From contig CAXULQ010000004.1 of the NCBI GenBank assembly GCA_964251965.1, positions 124,001 to 188,000 on the forward strand: a DNA stretch of 64,000 nucleotides. The letters are read 5' to 3'. Source of the DNA: Mucilaginibacter_A sp964251965 (GTDB taxonomy: Bacteria; Bacteroidota; Bacteroidia; Sphingobacteriales; Sphingobacteriaceae). Under the pieces are notes generated by a model. That model had not been told where the DNA came from, did no database searches, and saw nothing but the letters and a program-made list of their open reading frames with translations. The number at the start of each line of letters is the position of its first letter. Within the stretch, counting starts at the first letter, position 1. Of the stretch, positions 27,042 through 36,784 are shown piece by piece. Made by a program: the position numbers and the translations under genes.

Positions 27042-27256
27042 ACTTTTTTGTTAATTTGGTTTGGATGTGAAATTTAGCTTTAAAAAGCAGTAATTAAAAA
27101 TGAAGTAAACTCTTTATTTGAAAAGCATAAGCCAAAGGAGGTTTATGGAAATGCCCTTACCATAATTCGCGGGCAATGCTGGAAGTAACCCATCGCTTAA
27201 AAAAACTTCAGTATAAACTAAAATGTTTAGTAAATTAGTTGTGTTTTAAATAAGAC

Positions 27257-28420
27257 ATGGCTGAGCTGCAAAACCAAAGATTTATTGCACATCTTGATTT
27301 GGATTCGTTTTTCGTTAGCGTAGAACGGTTGAAGAACAGTGCGTTAATTGGCCAGCCGGTTATTGTTGGCGGTTCTACAGATCGTGGCGTGGTTGCAGCT
27401 TGCAGTTACGAAACCCGTGTTTTTGGCGTACACAGTGCCATGCCGGTCAGGCAAGCCCGTAAACTTTGTCCACAAGCAATAAATGTCCGAGGCGATTTTG
27501 AAAGTTACAGCTATTATTCGCGTTTGGTCACTTCTATTATCCGGGAACGTGTACCCGTTTTGGAAAAAGCAAGTATTGATGAGTTTTACCTCGACCTAAC
27601 CGGAATGGATCGGTTTTTCGGTTGCAGCCGGTTCATTAAAGAACTTAAACAAACTATCGTTAAAGAAACAGGCCTGCCTATTTCTTATGCTTTGGCTTCC
27701 AATAAACTCATCTCAAAAATAGCAACAAACGAAGTAAAGCCCGACGGACAAATTGAAGTAAAGCAAGGTGAAGAAAAGCAGTTTTTGGCACCGCTTACCA
27801 TTGACAGAATGCCAGGGATTGGCGAAAAAACAGCAGTTTCAATCCGGCAAATGGGTATTTTTACATTAAAAGATTTAAGCGAAGCCAACCCGGCCTTAAT
27901 AGAACTGCGTTTTGGAAAAGGCGGAATCGATTTAATCCGAAGGGCAAGCGGGATTGACGATTCAATTGTAGTCCCTTATTCCGAACGAAAAAGTATCAGT
28001 ACAGAAAACACTTTTGAAAGCGATACACTCAATGTTGATTTTTTGCAAAGTGAGCTGGTTCGGATGACAGAGAAAATTGCTTTCCTGCTTCGGCAACAAA
28101 AAAAATTAAGCGGTTGTGTTGCCGTGAAAATTCGCTATTCCGATTTTTCTACCGAAACCAAACAGGCCGTAATTAGCTATACTGCTGCCGATCATGTTAT
28201 TTTAGCAACGGTAAAAGAGTTGTTTAAAAAAATTTATAACCCACGTTTGCAGGTTCGTTTGATAGGAGTAAAACTAAGCCATTTAATTAAAGGCGAATAC
28301 CAGATGGACTTGTTTTCGGGCGTTACCAATAAAATGAAACTTTACGAAGCTATGGATCAGATCCGCAACCGTTTCGGCGAAAAGTCAGTTCTTCGGGCTA
28401 TTGCCATGCATAAGCTGTAA
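27257..28420 (+). CDS. dinB: DNA polymerase IV (Y-family, DinB)
   Basis: Error-prone translesion polymerase of 387 residues. The catalytic metal site is seen in AHLDLDSFFVSVE (Asp14/Asp16) and SIDEFYLDLTGMD (about 104-116), with the fingers motif AACSYETRVFGV and a helix-hairpin-helix GIGEKTA near 193. The little-finger domain follows. QMDLF near residue 352 fits the beta-clamp binding motif QLxLF, which is usually at the very C terminus but here is followed by about 35 more residues. No imuA or dnaE2 gene is adjacent, so this is DinB rather than ImuB. Confidence 0.95.
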   Translation: MAELQNQRFIAHLDLDSFFVSVERLKNSALIGQPVIVGGSTDRGVVAACSYETRVFGVHSAMPVRQARKLCPQAINVRGDFESYSYYSRLVTSIIRERVPVLEKASIDEFYLDLTGMDRFFGCSRFIKELKQTIVKETGLPISYALASNKLISKIATNEVKPDGQIEVKQGEEKQFLAPLTIDRMPGIGEKTAVSIRQMGIFTLKDLSEANPALIELRFGKGGIDLIRRASGIDDSIVVPYSERKSISTENTFESDTLNVDFLQSELVRMTEKIAFLLRQQKKLSGCVAVKIRYSDFSTETKQAVISYTAADHVILATVKELFKKIYNPRLQVRLIGVKLSHLIKGEYQMDLFSGVTNKMKLYEAMDQIRNRFGEKSVLRAIAMHKL

Positions 28421-28979
28421 TAAAAGCCGTTTATTTCTAATTCTGTAAATACTTCTTTTAGGCCATGTTTTTCGTAAAAACATGCGTTTCCAGTTTAAAT
28501 ACTATCTGGCTTTTTGTGAAAAGGGTTTAAGCTGAGGCAACATTTGTTGTAGGAAGCAACTCAGTTTTTTTAGTTGTGTGGAACAATTACATCAAAACTA
28601 AAAATTTATTAACCAACAGAACAAAACACTCAACTCCTATCAAAAACTTCCGTACAAAGAAAAACAGTTTGCTACATTTTAAAAACCAAAATGATGAATA
28701 TGAATCAATATTGTACAGTTTTAAACGTTTTTAACGTCATCAGCACTGATATTCTTGGTTTTACTTTTTGGGGGACTTCGGTTGAATTTATTAATCCTGC
28801 TGATTGTAAAACTTCGGGCATCATCTATTTTTTAAGTAAAGACGAAGCCTTAAACCTTCAAATTGGATACCAGTTTTTAAGGTAGAAAATCTTTTCCCAC
28901 CGGAAATTATAATACTTCTTTTATCCACATAAATTTAGGTTTCTGTTTGTTTATATAAGTTATTTGTATTTAAACTTAT
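28421..28979. other. 559-bp gene-poor gap with repeats
   Basis: This gap holds two copies of the dispersed 12-mer (ATACTTCTTTTA at 28449-28460 and at 28912-28923) and a 9-bp hairpin at 28464-28484. A 64-codon open frame at 28691-28885 has no family resemblance and no supporting promoter; I do not call it. No RNA gene is seen. Confidence 0.6.
28464..28484 (+). terminator. Hairpin downstream of dinB
   Basis: CATGTTTTT and AAAAACATG form a perfect 9-bp stem with a CGT loop, 44 bp after the dinB stop and directly next to a copy of the 12-mer. It lacks a clear T run, so it may be a weak terminator. Confidence 0.5.
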
Positions 28980-30077
28980 ATGAAATTTACCTCATTCGAA
29001 ATCTACAAGTATTCCATTCTGATGGAACCTTTTACCATTGCCACCGGAACAATGGATTTTGCCCAGAATATTTTTATTCGTGCGCACACGGATATTGGTT
29101 TGATTGGTGTTGGCGAATGTTCTGCTTTCCCGATGATTGTGGGCGAAACTCAATCTACTTGTTATGAATTGGCCAAAGATTTTGCGGCAATTTGGAAAAA
29201 CAAAGATGCAGCCAATATAGAAGCAAGATTGGCTGAACTGCATTTATATATTGCAAGAAATTATACCATAAAAAGTGCATTCGATATGGTTTTGTATGAT
29301 CTTGCTGCCAAACAAGCTAACCAACCTTTATATCAGTTTTTAGGTGGAGAAAAAAGAACAATTGAAACCGATATTACGGTAGGAATTGCAGCCCCGGAAG
29401 AGATGGCAAAATCAGCTGTAAGATTTAAAGAACAAGGTTTTACAATTATAAAAGTAAAATTAGGCAAGCGGGCAGAGTTGGATGTAGAGCGCATCAAACG
29501 AATAAGAAATGCGGTTGGTGCGGAAATCAGATTAAGAATAGATGCAAACCAGGGCTGGACTTTTGATGATGCTGTTTTTACCTTGCAAAATTTAGCACCA
29601 TACAATATTGAATTTTGCGAACAACCAATGCGTACTTACAACGACGAATTGTTGCCCGAACTTTGCAAACTTTCGCCCATTCCAATTATGGCGGATGAAA
29701 GTGTTTACACGCATTGGGATGCCGAAAGGATTATACGGAACAAAGCTGCGAAATACATCAACATTAAGTTTGCCAAAAGTGGTGGCATAAACGAAGCAAT
29801 CAAAATTAACCAAGTTGCCGAAAAAAACAACATGAATTGTATGCAAGGCGGTATGCTGGAAAGCAGATTGGCTTTAACTGCAAATGTCCATTTTGCAATG
29901 GCTTTTAAAAATATTTGCTTTTTTGACTTGGATACTTGTTTACTTGGACATTTAATTGATCCGGTAATTGGCGGATGCAAGTATAATGGAATGCGATTGG
30001 AATTGGATGATGTTCCTGGTATTGGTGCCGATGTGGATCAAGGATATTTGGACGGGTTGGAGAATGTTGTTGTTTAA
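28980..30077 (+). CDS. Dipeptide epimerase (enolase superfamily, L-Ala-D/L-Glu epimerase type)
   Basis: Enolase-superfamily protein of 365 residues of the muconate-lactonising subgroup. Catalytic lysines are in IIKVKLG (about 163) and INIKFAKSGG (about 263), and metal ligands in RIDANQGW (Asp about 191), FCEQP (about 220) and MADESVY (about 242). This arrangement fits epimerases that convert L-Ala-D-Glu from recycled peptidoglycan to L-Ala-L-Glu; other dipeptides are possible. A PBP4-type peptidase two genes downstream supports a cell-wall recycling theme. Confidence 0.87.
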   Translation: MKFTSFEIYKYSILMEPFTIATGTMDFAQNIFIRAHTDIGLIGVGECSAFPMIVGETQSTCYELAKDFAAIWKNKDAANIEARLAELHLYIARNYTIKSAFDMVLYDLAAKQANQPLYQFLGGEKRTIETDITVGIAAPEEMAKSAVRFKEQGFTIIKVKLGKRAELDVERIKRIRNAVGAEIRLRIDANQGWTFDDAVFTLQNLAPYNIEFCEQPMRTYNDELLPELCKLSPIPIMADESVYTHWDAERIIRNKAAKYINIKFAKSGGINEAIKINQVAEKNNMNCMQGGMLESRLALTANVHFAMAFKNICFFDLDTCLLGHLIDPVIGGCKYNGMRLELDDVPGIGADVDQGYLDGLENVVV

Positions 30078-30093
30078 TAATAAGTCGATTTAA

Positions 30094-30834
30094 ATGAAAA
30101 TGAAATATAAGTTTGGACATTATTTCGCCATATGTTCTTTGTTGCTACTATTAATCTTAGTTTTTACTTCAAAAGATTGCTTATCCCAAGTAGTTATAAA
30201 ATTAGACGATGTAGCTAAATTTGAACTTGTAACTCGTTCCGGAGGTTTAAGTAGCAACTATAGAAAAATTGATATTATTCTGGAAAGCGATGGTTGGAAA
30301 GCTTATCAAACCGGGATTAAAAGATCTACTTTGCAGGGGTTAATTGATAATACTTCCAAAGTATTTATAAAAGATGTACCTTCCAAATTGTTGAATCAAT
30401 GGTTGAGAATTATTACTAAACAAGATACAGGTATTCATATTGATCTTTTCAAAATAAATGCAACAGAATTAGTAAATGTTGTTAAAGGTATAAATGGTGG
30501 AGTAACACAAAATGAGAAGGATAAATTTATGAAATTAGTTCAATCTAAAGGTGAGTTACAAAATGCACTAAAGCAGGCACTTACACCTTTTATTATGGAT
30601 GACAGAACATATTATGGCATTACCATTACAACTAAAAAAAATAAAAGCTTTACTATAAAGGCTTATAGCTTTGCTGACTTGTATAATCTTCCTTGGAAAA
30701 TTAATACTGTCAAAAGCTATGATCCTAATATTAGTTTAATTTTTGAGTTTATCTCCGGAAATGATAATTACCCAATTCAGGAAAAAAGGCGTTTATATTT
30801 ATCCATGGGTAAATTTCTTTTTAAAGAATATTAA
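30094..30834 (+). CDS. Hypothetical exported protein
   Basis: I do not recognise this 246-residue protein. The first 35 residues are a typical signal peptide (basic start, then ICSLLLLLILVF), with likely cleavage near CLSQ. The mature part has mixed alpha/beta character and no cysteine-rich or repeat motif. It lies 16 bp after the epimerase gene and 24 bp before the PBP4-type gene, so the three are probably one operon, which places it in the periplasm with a possible link to the cell wall. Confidence 0.75.
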   Translation: MKMKYKFGHYFAICSLLLLLILVFTSKDCLSQVVIKLDDVAKFELVTRSGGLSSNYRKIDIILESDGWKAYQTGIKRSTLQGLIDNTSKVFIKDVPSKLLNQWLRIITKQDTGIHIDLFKINATELVNVVKGINGGVTQNEKDKFMKLVQSKGELQNALKQALTPFIMDDRTYYGITITTKKNKSFTIKAYSFADLYNLPWKINTVKSYDPNISLIFEFISGNDNYPIQEKRRLYLSMGKFLFKEY

Positions 30835-30858
30835 ACAATATATATTCTTCAAACTAAG

Positions 30859-32229
30859 ATGTGTATGATTAAAACTAATCAAACTTTACTTGCTGTTTTT
30901 TCAAAATCAATTTTAGAATCCTTGATCCAATACTGTTTTTATGCCCTAATAATCGGTACAATTTCAAGCTGCTCACCTAGAATTTCAAAACACAAAATCA
31001 GCAAAATATTCAAACATTCAACAATCAGCAAAGATCATTTTACCGGTTTTGCTTTATATGATCAGGACAAAAAGAAAATGATTTATGACTTAAATGCCGA
31101 TAAATATTTTACGCCAGCATCCAACACCAAATTGTTTACTTTTTATACGGCTTTGCAAATGTTGGGCGATTCCATTCCTGGTTTGCGTTACATTACAAAA
31201 GGCGATTCTTTGATTTTTTGGGGAACCGGAGATCCTTCTTCTCTGCATTCTACCTTAAAATCAACCAAAGCTTATGATTTGTTAAAAAATTCTCCGCAGA
31301 AACTTTTTTATTCAGCTTCCAATTTTACCGGAGATTTTTATGGTGAAGGCTGGTCTTATGGCGATTACAACGATTATTACCAGGCAGAAATTAATGCTTT
31401 GCCGGTAGAAGATAATGTAGCTTTAATTTATGCAGATGAGCAAGGACAATTGCAGATTAAGCCATCGTATTTTAAAAAATATTTGCAGATAGACAGTTCT
31501 TATCAAACTAAAAATTTTGCCGTTAAAAGAAGCATTTTTGAAAATAGGTTTGTATATCCAATTGAAAAAGTCCCGGCAGGTTTTAGACAAGAAATCCCAT
31601 GGAAAACAAGTTCTGGTTTGACAATTGAATTATTGCAAGATACTTTGAAAAAAGAAATCCAATTAGTCAATTTAAAACTTCCAAATGATGCAAAAACTTT
31701 GTACAGTATTGCTGCCGATTCTGTTTACAAGCAAATGTTATGGCAAAGCGATAATTTTATGGCAGAACAATTATTGTTAGTCTGTTCATCTACTTTAAAT
31801 GGAAATTTAAGCACGCAACTTGTGATCGATTACAGTAAGAAAAACTTTTTAAAAGATTTACCGGACGAACCGCAATGGGCGGACGGCTCTGGTTTGTCTC
31901 GCCAAAATCTTTTCACACCCAGAACAATTGTTGCATTGCTGCAAAAAATTTCCAATAAAATGGGCAACGAACAAAAGCTGCGCAGTTTGCTGCCAACCGG
32001 CGGTGTTTCGGGCACGCTGCGCAATGCTTATAAAACCGATCATGGCGTTCCTTTCGTTTGGGGTAAAACGGGTTCGTTGTCCAATAATCATAATCAAAGC
32101 GGCTATTTAATTACCCGGAAAGGCAAACATTTGATTTTCTCTTACCTCAACAATAATTTCACGAGGCCAACATCAGAAATACGGGGAGAAATGGTAAAGA
32201 TTATGACCGAAATACATAACCGTTTTTAA
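30859..32229 (+). CDS. D-Ala-D-Ala carboxypeptidase/endopeptidase, PBP4 type (S13), lipoprotein
   Basis: Penicillin-binding protein of the DacB class, 456 residues, which trims or opens peptidoglycan cross-links in the periplasm. Active-site motifs are SNTK (Ser88-Lys91, in FTPASNTKLF), SDN (in WQSDNFMAEQLL) and KTG (in WGKTGSLSNN). A hydrophobic N terminus ending in ISSC (Cys38) fits a lipobox, so the protein is probably anchored to a membrane. It completes the likely operon with the dipeptide epimerase. A second possible start is Met3. A copy of the dispersed 12-mer is at 31524. Confidence 0.92.
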   Translation: MCMIKTNQTLLAVFSKSILESLIQYCFYALIIGTISSCSPRISKHKISKIFKHSTISKDHFTGFALYDQDKKKMIYDLNADKYFTPASNTKLFTFYTALQMLGDSIPGLRYITKGDSLIFWGTGDPSSLHSTLKSTKAYDLLKNSPQKLFYSASNFTGDFYGEGWSYGDYNDYYQAEINALPVEDNVALIYADEQGQLQIKPSYFKKYLQIDSSYQTKNFAVKRSIFENRFVYPIEKVPAGFRQEIPWKTSSGLTIELLQDTLKKEIQLVNLKLPNDAKTLYSIAADSVYKQMLWQSDNFMAEQLLLVCSSTLNGNLSTQLVIDYSKKNFLKDLPDEPQWADGSGLSRQNLFTPRTIVALLQKISNKMGNEQKLRSLLPTGGVSGTLRNAYKTDHGVPFVWGKTGSLSNNHNQSGYLITRKGKHLIFSYLNNNFTRPTSEIRGEMVKIMTEIHNRF

Positions 32230-32283
32230 GTTAGTACTATTAAATATGTGTTGATCTAAACTTTTAATACAGAATTTATGTGC

Positions 32284-32295
32284 TAAAAGAAGCAT
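32284..32295 (+). repeat. Dispersed 12-mer, TAAAAGAAGCAT
   Basis: Exact copy in context TGCTAAAAGAAGCA, which is itself a small palindrome, between the PBP4-type gene and the alcohol dehydrogenase gene. Confidence 0.75.
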
Positions 32296-32410
32296 CTTAA
32301 AATAGTTTGAAGATAAGGCCCAATAGCCAAGTTCAAATTTTAAAAGGCTGAAACTTTGCACTATTGCATCTGTTGCTTTCATCAACATTAATTAAACTAA
32401 AATTTTATTT

Positions 32411-33568
32411 ATGAAAGCAGCAGTTTTTCACAAACCTGGAGACATTAGTTACGATACCGTTGATGATCCGCGCATTGAGGATGCCGGTGATGTTATTTTA
32501 AAAGTTACTTCTACCGCTATTTGCGGTTCCGATTTGCATATTTTAGATGGCGGGATACCCCAATTAAAAGATATGATTGTTGGGCATGAATTTATGGGAA
32601 TTGTGGAAGAAGTTGGGCCAAGCGTAAAAAATCTGAAAAAAGGTGACCGTGTGGTAGTACCTTTTCCGATTGCTTGCGGCCATTGTTTCTTCTGTCAGCA
32701 CGGTGCTTCGCCAGCCTGCGAAAATTCTAACTACGAACATTACGGACCAGACGGCGATTTGTTGGATCAAAAAGGCGGTGCTTTGTTTGGTTATACAGAT
32801 TTGTACGGCGGTTATTCTGGCGGCCAGGCAGAGTACGTGCGTGTGCCTTATGCTGATATTAGTCCGCGTAAAGTTCCAGATAACATGACAGATAACCAGG
32901 TACTGTTTTTAACGGATATTTTTCCAACCGGTTGGTCTGCAATTGATTGGGCACAAATGAAAGGTGGCGAAGTGGTTGCTATTTTCGGTTCTGGCCCGGT
33001 TGGTTTGATGGCACAAAAAGCAGCGTGGATACATGGTGCAAGCCGCGTTATCGCGATTGACCCTTTAGAATATCGTTTAAAAAGGGCAAGGGAAGTAAAT
33101 AAGGTAGAAACATTAAACCCGCACGATGTTGATGTGGTAGAAGCAATCCGCGCGATGACAGGTGGCCGCGGTGCAGATGTTTGTGTGGATGCGGTAGGTT
33201 TTGAGGCCGAGCGTTCTTTTATGGACAAAGTAAAAGCAACTATCAATTTTGAAAAAGGCACAATAAAAGTAATTGAACTTTGCTTGCGTGCTGTGCGCCG
33301 CTGCGGTACGGTAACCATTGTTGGGGTTTACGGAACGCCGTTTGATAATTTCCCGGTACACCGCATGTTTGATAAAGGCATCACTATAAAGCAAGGCCAG
33401 GCACCAGTTTTAAATTATATTGACCACCTGATTGAACTGGTTACAACCGAAAAAGTGGTTTTAGATGATATTATTTCGCACACTTTGCCTTTAAGCGAAG
33501 TAGCACATGGTTACGACATCTTTAAAAACAAAGAAGACGATTGTGTGAAAGTGGTTTTAAAACCATAA
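32411..33568 (+). CDS. Zinc-dependent alcohol dehydrogenase (formaldehyde dehydrogenase-like MDR)
   Basis: Medium-chain dehydrogenase of 385 residues. Catalytic zinc ligands are Cys38 (ICGSDLH), His59 and Glu60 (VGHEFMG); the structural zinc is held by Cys89, Cys92, Cys95 and Cys103. The NAD(P) fold shows GSGPVGLMAQ (about 194). The extended insert resembles glutathione-independent formaldehyde dehydrogenase-like proteins. Substrate cannot be told. It is a single-gene unit closed by a good terminator. Confidence 0.9.
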   Translation: MKAAVFHKPGDISYDTVDDPRIEDAGDVILKVTSTAICGSDLHILDGGIPQLKDMIVGHEFMGIVEEVGPSVKNLKKGDRVVVPFPIACGHCFFCQHGASPACENSNYEHYGPDGDLLDQKGGALFGYTDLYGGYSGGQAEYVRVPYADISPRKVPDNMTDNQVLFLTDIFPTGWSAIDWAQMKGGEVVAIFGSGPVGLMAQKAAWIHGASRVIAIDPLEYRLKRAREVNKVETLNPHDVDVVEAIRAMTGGRGADVCVDAVGFEAERSFMDKVKATINFEKGTIKVIELCLRAVRRCGTVTIVGVYGTPFDNFPVHRMFDKGITIKQGQAPVLNYIDHLIELVTTEKVVLDDIISHTLPLSEVAHGYDIFKNKEDDCVKVVLKP

Positions 33569-33596
33569 TTGCAATTGTAAAAATCATATTAATAAA

Positions 33597-33629
33597 AACT
33601 CTAAACCTAATAAGTTTAGGGTTTTTTTT
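33597..33629 (+). terminator. Intrinsic terminator of the alcohol dehydrogenase gene
   Basis: AACTCTAAAC (33597-33606) and GTTTAGGGTT (33614-33623) form a 10-bp stem with one G-T pair, followed by a run of T. Confidence 0.85.
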
Positions 33630-33635
33630 ATGTGG

Positions 33636-33647
33636 TAAAAGAAGCAT
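33636..33647 (+). repeat. Dispersed 12-mer, TAAAAGAAGCAT
   Basis: Exact copy directly after the terminator of the alcohol dehydrogenase gene. Confidence 0.75.
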
Positions 33648-33720
33648 TTGCATTTTGAATTACCTTTTTAAAAGCTAAATTATCGGTTTAAGGATAGCGG
33701 ATGCAATGTTTTATATAAAA

Positions 33721-33858
33721 CTAAAACTTCGCGGTATGTTCTGTTTCAGGATGCCACAGGTTGCCCATACCAAATAAATATCCGATAATAGAAGCCATAA
33801 ACCAATTATACCTGTGCCTTGCCGGTTTCGGGTTTAAATATCTTCTATGCAGCATCAT
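33721..33858 (-). CDS. Putative 45-residue membrane peptide (uncertain)
   Basis: A short frame on the minus strand starts ATGATG at 33858 and ends TAG at 33721. It codes for a basic N terminus (HRRYLNPKPARHRY) followed by one hydrophobic segment (NWFMASIIGYLFGMGNLW) and a polar tail ending HTAKF. The gap otherwise has no gene, and the frame looks more protein-like than chance, but it overlaps the first 12 bases of the divergent GH2 gene and I see no promoter. Low confidence. Confidence 0.3.
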   Translation of the reverse strand: MMLHRRYLNPKPARHRYNWFMASIIGYLFGMGNLWHPETEHTAKF

Positions 33859-36762
33859 TTACTTCGTTCGTTCAAGTGGTTTTTCGGTGGATTATGCCTG
33901 ATTTTATTATTGGCTGGGTTTGCTGCAGATGACACAATTCTTTTAAACGGAACCTGGCGTTTTAAAACCGATCCGCAAGATGTTGGTGTGCAGCAAAAAT
34001 GGTTTTTAAAAACGCTGGACGAAACCATCAAACTGCCCGGCTCGATGGCCGAAAATAATAAAGGCGATGACATCACTTTAAAAACCAAATGGACGGGCAG
34101 CATTTACGATAGTTCCTGGTATTTCAATCCGCATCTGGCCAAATACCGCGAACCGGGAAACATCAAAATTCCGTTCTGGCTTACGCCGAAAAAACATTAT
34201 ACGGGCGCGGCCTGGTATCAAAAAGATGTGAATATTGATAAAAACTGGAAAGGCAAACACATCACGCTTTTTCTGGAATATGCGCATACCGAAACCCGGA
34301 TTTGGGTGGATAGCACCGAAATCGGGATGCAAAACAGCTTGGTTTCGCCGCATATTTATGATTTGACCAAACAGCTTTCAGCCGGAAAACATACGATCAG
34401 TATTCGGATTGATAACCGCGTAAAAGAAATTAATGTCGGTCCGGATTCGCACAGCATTACCGACCACACACAGGGAAACTGGAACGGCATTGTCGGCAAA
34501 ATGCAATTGGTTGCCGGTTCGCAAGTTTATCTGGATGATATTCAGGTTTTTCCGGATTTGCAGAACAAGCTGGCGCGCATCAAAATCAGCATAAAAAGTG
34601 ATGTAAAAATAGCATCGTCCGGCTGGCTGAATATTTCCGCAAAAAGTTTCAACAGCAAAATTTCGCAGCAAATAAAAACTGTAAAAGGCGAATATAAGCT
34701 GAACAACGGCGAAGGAACAGCGGAAATGGTGCTGCCGATGGGCGAACATTTTTTAACCTGGGACGAGTTTAATCCGGCTTTGTACCGGCTAAATGTTCAA
34801 TTGGTTTCCCGGAACGGAAGCGAGCAAACCAAACAAATCCAGTTCGGGATGCGGGAATTTAAAGCCGTTGGCCGTCATTTTGAAATTAACGGCCATCCGG
34901 TTTTTCTCCGCGGAACGGTAAATAATTGTGAATTTCCGCTAACCGGTTATCCTTCTATGGATGTTGCCGGCTGGACGAGGATTTTTAAAATTGCCCGCGC
35001 GCATGGCTTAAACCACATGCGTTTTCATTCTTTTTGTCCGCCCGAAGCTGCTTTTATTGCGGCAGATTTAATCGGATTTTATTTGCAGCCCGAAGGGCCA
35101 ACCTGGGCCAATCACGGCACTTCCATTGGCGATGGCAAACCGATCGACCAATATATTTACGATGAAACTAATCGTATGGCCAAATTTTACGGCAATTACG
35201 CATCCTTTTGTATGATGGCTTACGGCAATGAGCCGCGCGGCAAACAAGTTGAATTTTTGACCAAATTTGTAGATTACTGGAAAGCGAAAGACAGTCGCCG
35301 TTTGTATACCGGTGCTTCGGTTGGCGGCAGCTGGCCGGTAATTCCAAACAGCGAATATATGGTTCGCGGCGGTGCGCGTGGTTTGGATTGGAACAAACGG
35401 CCGGAAACCGAATCCACTTATGCACCGCTGATTGCTTCTTTTACCGTGCCTTTTGTGGCGCACGAAATGGGACAATGGTGCGTATTCCCGGATTTTAAAG
35501 AGATCAAAAAGTACACCGGCGTTTATCGCGCCAAAAATTTCGAGCTTTTTCAGGAAGATTTGCAGGATCATCACATGGGCGACGAAGCCGAGAAATTCCT
35601 GATGGCTTCGGGCAAATTGCAAGCTTTGTGCTATAAAAACGAGATTGAAAAAGCGTTGCGCACGCCAAATTATGCAGGTTTTGAATTGCTTTCATTGAAC
35701 GATTATCCCGGACAAGGAACTGCTTTGGTTGGCGTTTTAAATGCTTTTTGGGAAGAGAAAGGATACATCACCGCTAAACAATTCAACCGTTTTTGTAACA
35801 GCACTGTTCCGCTGGCGCGCTTGCCAAAGTTTGTTTTTACCAATAATGAAACCTTTAATGCAAAAATAGAAATTGCCCATTTCGGTGCTGCGCCGTTGGT
35901 TAACGCGCGCGCTTCCTATAAAATCACTGATAAAAAAGGCATTGTTTTGGCGAAAGGAAACTTCGAACCAAAAACAATTGCTATCGGAAATAATTTGGAA
36001 TTAGGTGAGGTAAATTTCCCGCTTTCCAACATTACGAAAGCAACAGAATTAAACCTGGAAGTTTCCATCAATAATACTGCATTTGCCAATGATTGGGATT
36101 TTTGGGTTTATCCGCAGAAAATCCCAGAGGTAAAATCTGGTATTTATTATTGTACATCTTTAGATGACAAAGCCAAAGAAACCTTAGAAAAAGGCGGAAA
36201 AGTGTTTCTAAATGCAGCCGGAAAAGTGGTAAAAGGCAAAGAAATTGTACAAACTTTTTTGCCGGTTTTCTGGAATACTTCCTGGTTTAAAATGCGTCCG
36301 CCGCATACTTTGGGCATTTTGCTGGATGCGAAACATCCGGCTTTTCAAAATTTCCCAACGGAAAACTTCAGCGATTTGCAATGGTGGGAAATTGTAAATA
36401 AAGCGGAAGTAATGCATTTGGAAGATTTCCCGGCAGGCTTTCGTCCGTTGGTGCAACCGATTGATACGTGGTTTCTAAACCGCCGTTTGGGTTTGATTAT
36501 GGAAGCGAAAGTTGGCAACGGCAAACTACTGGTTTCGAGTGCTGATCTGACTTCCGATCCTGAAAATCGTCCGGCTGCACGGCAATTGTATTACAGTTTG
36601 CAAAAATATATGTCTTCCGATCAGTTCAACCCGAAAACTACTGTTGATTTTAATGTGGTAAAAGATGTATTTGAAACCGGCTCGAAAGAGGTTTTTAGTA
36701 CTTATACCAAAGATAGTCCGGACGAACTGAAGCCAAAATCAACTCAAAAAAAATCAACCTAA
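33847..36762 (+). CDS. Exported GH2-family glycoside hydrolase
   Basis: Secreted enzyme of 971 residues with a signal peptide (FFGGLCLILLLAGFA). The N-terminal sugar-binding jelly-roll (about 30-225) holds WRF, GAAWYQKDV and ITDHTQGNWNGIVG; an Ig-like domain and the GH2 barrel follow. The acid/base is Glu462 (AYGNEPRG) and the nucleophile Glu540 (VAHEMGQW). The family removes terminal beta-galactose, beta-mannose, beta-glucuronate or alpha-arabinopyranose; the exact sugar cannot be told. It opens a run of plant-glycan enzymes (GH105, GH31, RhaM, GH106), so a side chain of a rhamnose-containing pectin is the likely target. Confidence 0.9.
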   Translation: MQHHLLRSFKWFFGGLCLILLLAGFAADDTILLNGTWRFKTDPQDVGVQQKWFLKTLDETIKLPGSMAENNKGDDITLKTKWTGSIYDSSWYFNPHLAKYREPGNIKIPFWLTPKKHYTGAAWYQKDVNIDKNWKGKHITLFLEYAHTETRIWVDSTEIGMQNSLVSPHIYDLTKQLSAGKHTISIRIDNRVKEINVGPDSHSITDHTQGNWNGIVGKMQLVAGSQVYLDDIQVFPDLQNKLARIKISIKSDVKIASSGWLNISAKSFNSKISQQIKTVKGEYKLNNGEGTAEMVLPMGEHFLTWDEFNPALYRLNVQLVSRNGSEQTKQIQFGMREFKAVGRHFEINGHPVFLRGTVNNCEFPLTGYPSMDVAGWTRIFKIARAHGLNHMRFHSFCPPEAAFIAADLIGFYLQPEGPTWANHGTSIGDGKPIDQYIYDETNRMAKFYGNYASFCMMAYGNEPRGKQVEFLTKFVDYWKAKDSRRLYTGASVGGSWPVIPNSEYMVRGGARGLDWNKRPETESTYAPLIASFTVPFVAHEMGQWCVFPDFKEIKKYTGVYRAKNFELFQEDLQDHHMGDEAEKFLMASGKLQALCYKNEIEKALRTPNYAGFELLSLNDYPGQGTALVGVLNAFWEEKGYITAKQFNRFCNSTVPLARLPKFVFTNNETFNAKIEIAHFGAAPLVNARASYKITDKKGIVLAKGNFEPKTIAIGNNLELGEVNFPLSNITKATELNLEVSINNTAFANDWDFWVYPQKIPEVKSGIYYCTSLDDKAKETLEKGGKVFLNAAGKVVKGKEIVQTFLPVFWNTSWFKMRPPHTLGILLDAKHPAFQNFPTENFSDLQWWEIVNKAEVMHLEDFPAGFRPLVQPIDTWFLNRRLGLIMEAKVGNGKLLVSSADLTSDPENRPAARQLYYSLQKYMSSDQFNPKTTVDFNVVKDVFETGSKEVFSTYTKDSPDELKPKSTQKKST

Positions 36763-36773
36763 TGCTTCTTTTA
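36762..36773 (-). repeat. Dispersed 12-mer, ATGCTTCTTTTA
   Basis: Exact copy that begins at the last base of the GH2 stop codon and fills most of the 22-bp gap before the GH105 gene. Confidence 0.75.
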
Positions 36774-36784
36774 GCACATAAAAA

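Noticed and set aside
28691..28885. 64-codon open frame MMNMNQYC... after dinB
   Set aside because: No family resemblance, promoter or neighbour support; length is within chance for A/T-rich DNA.
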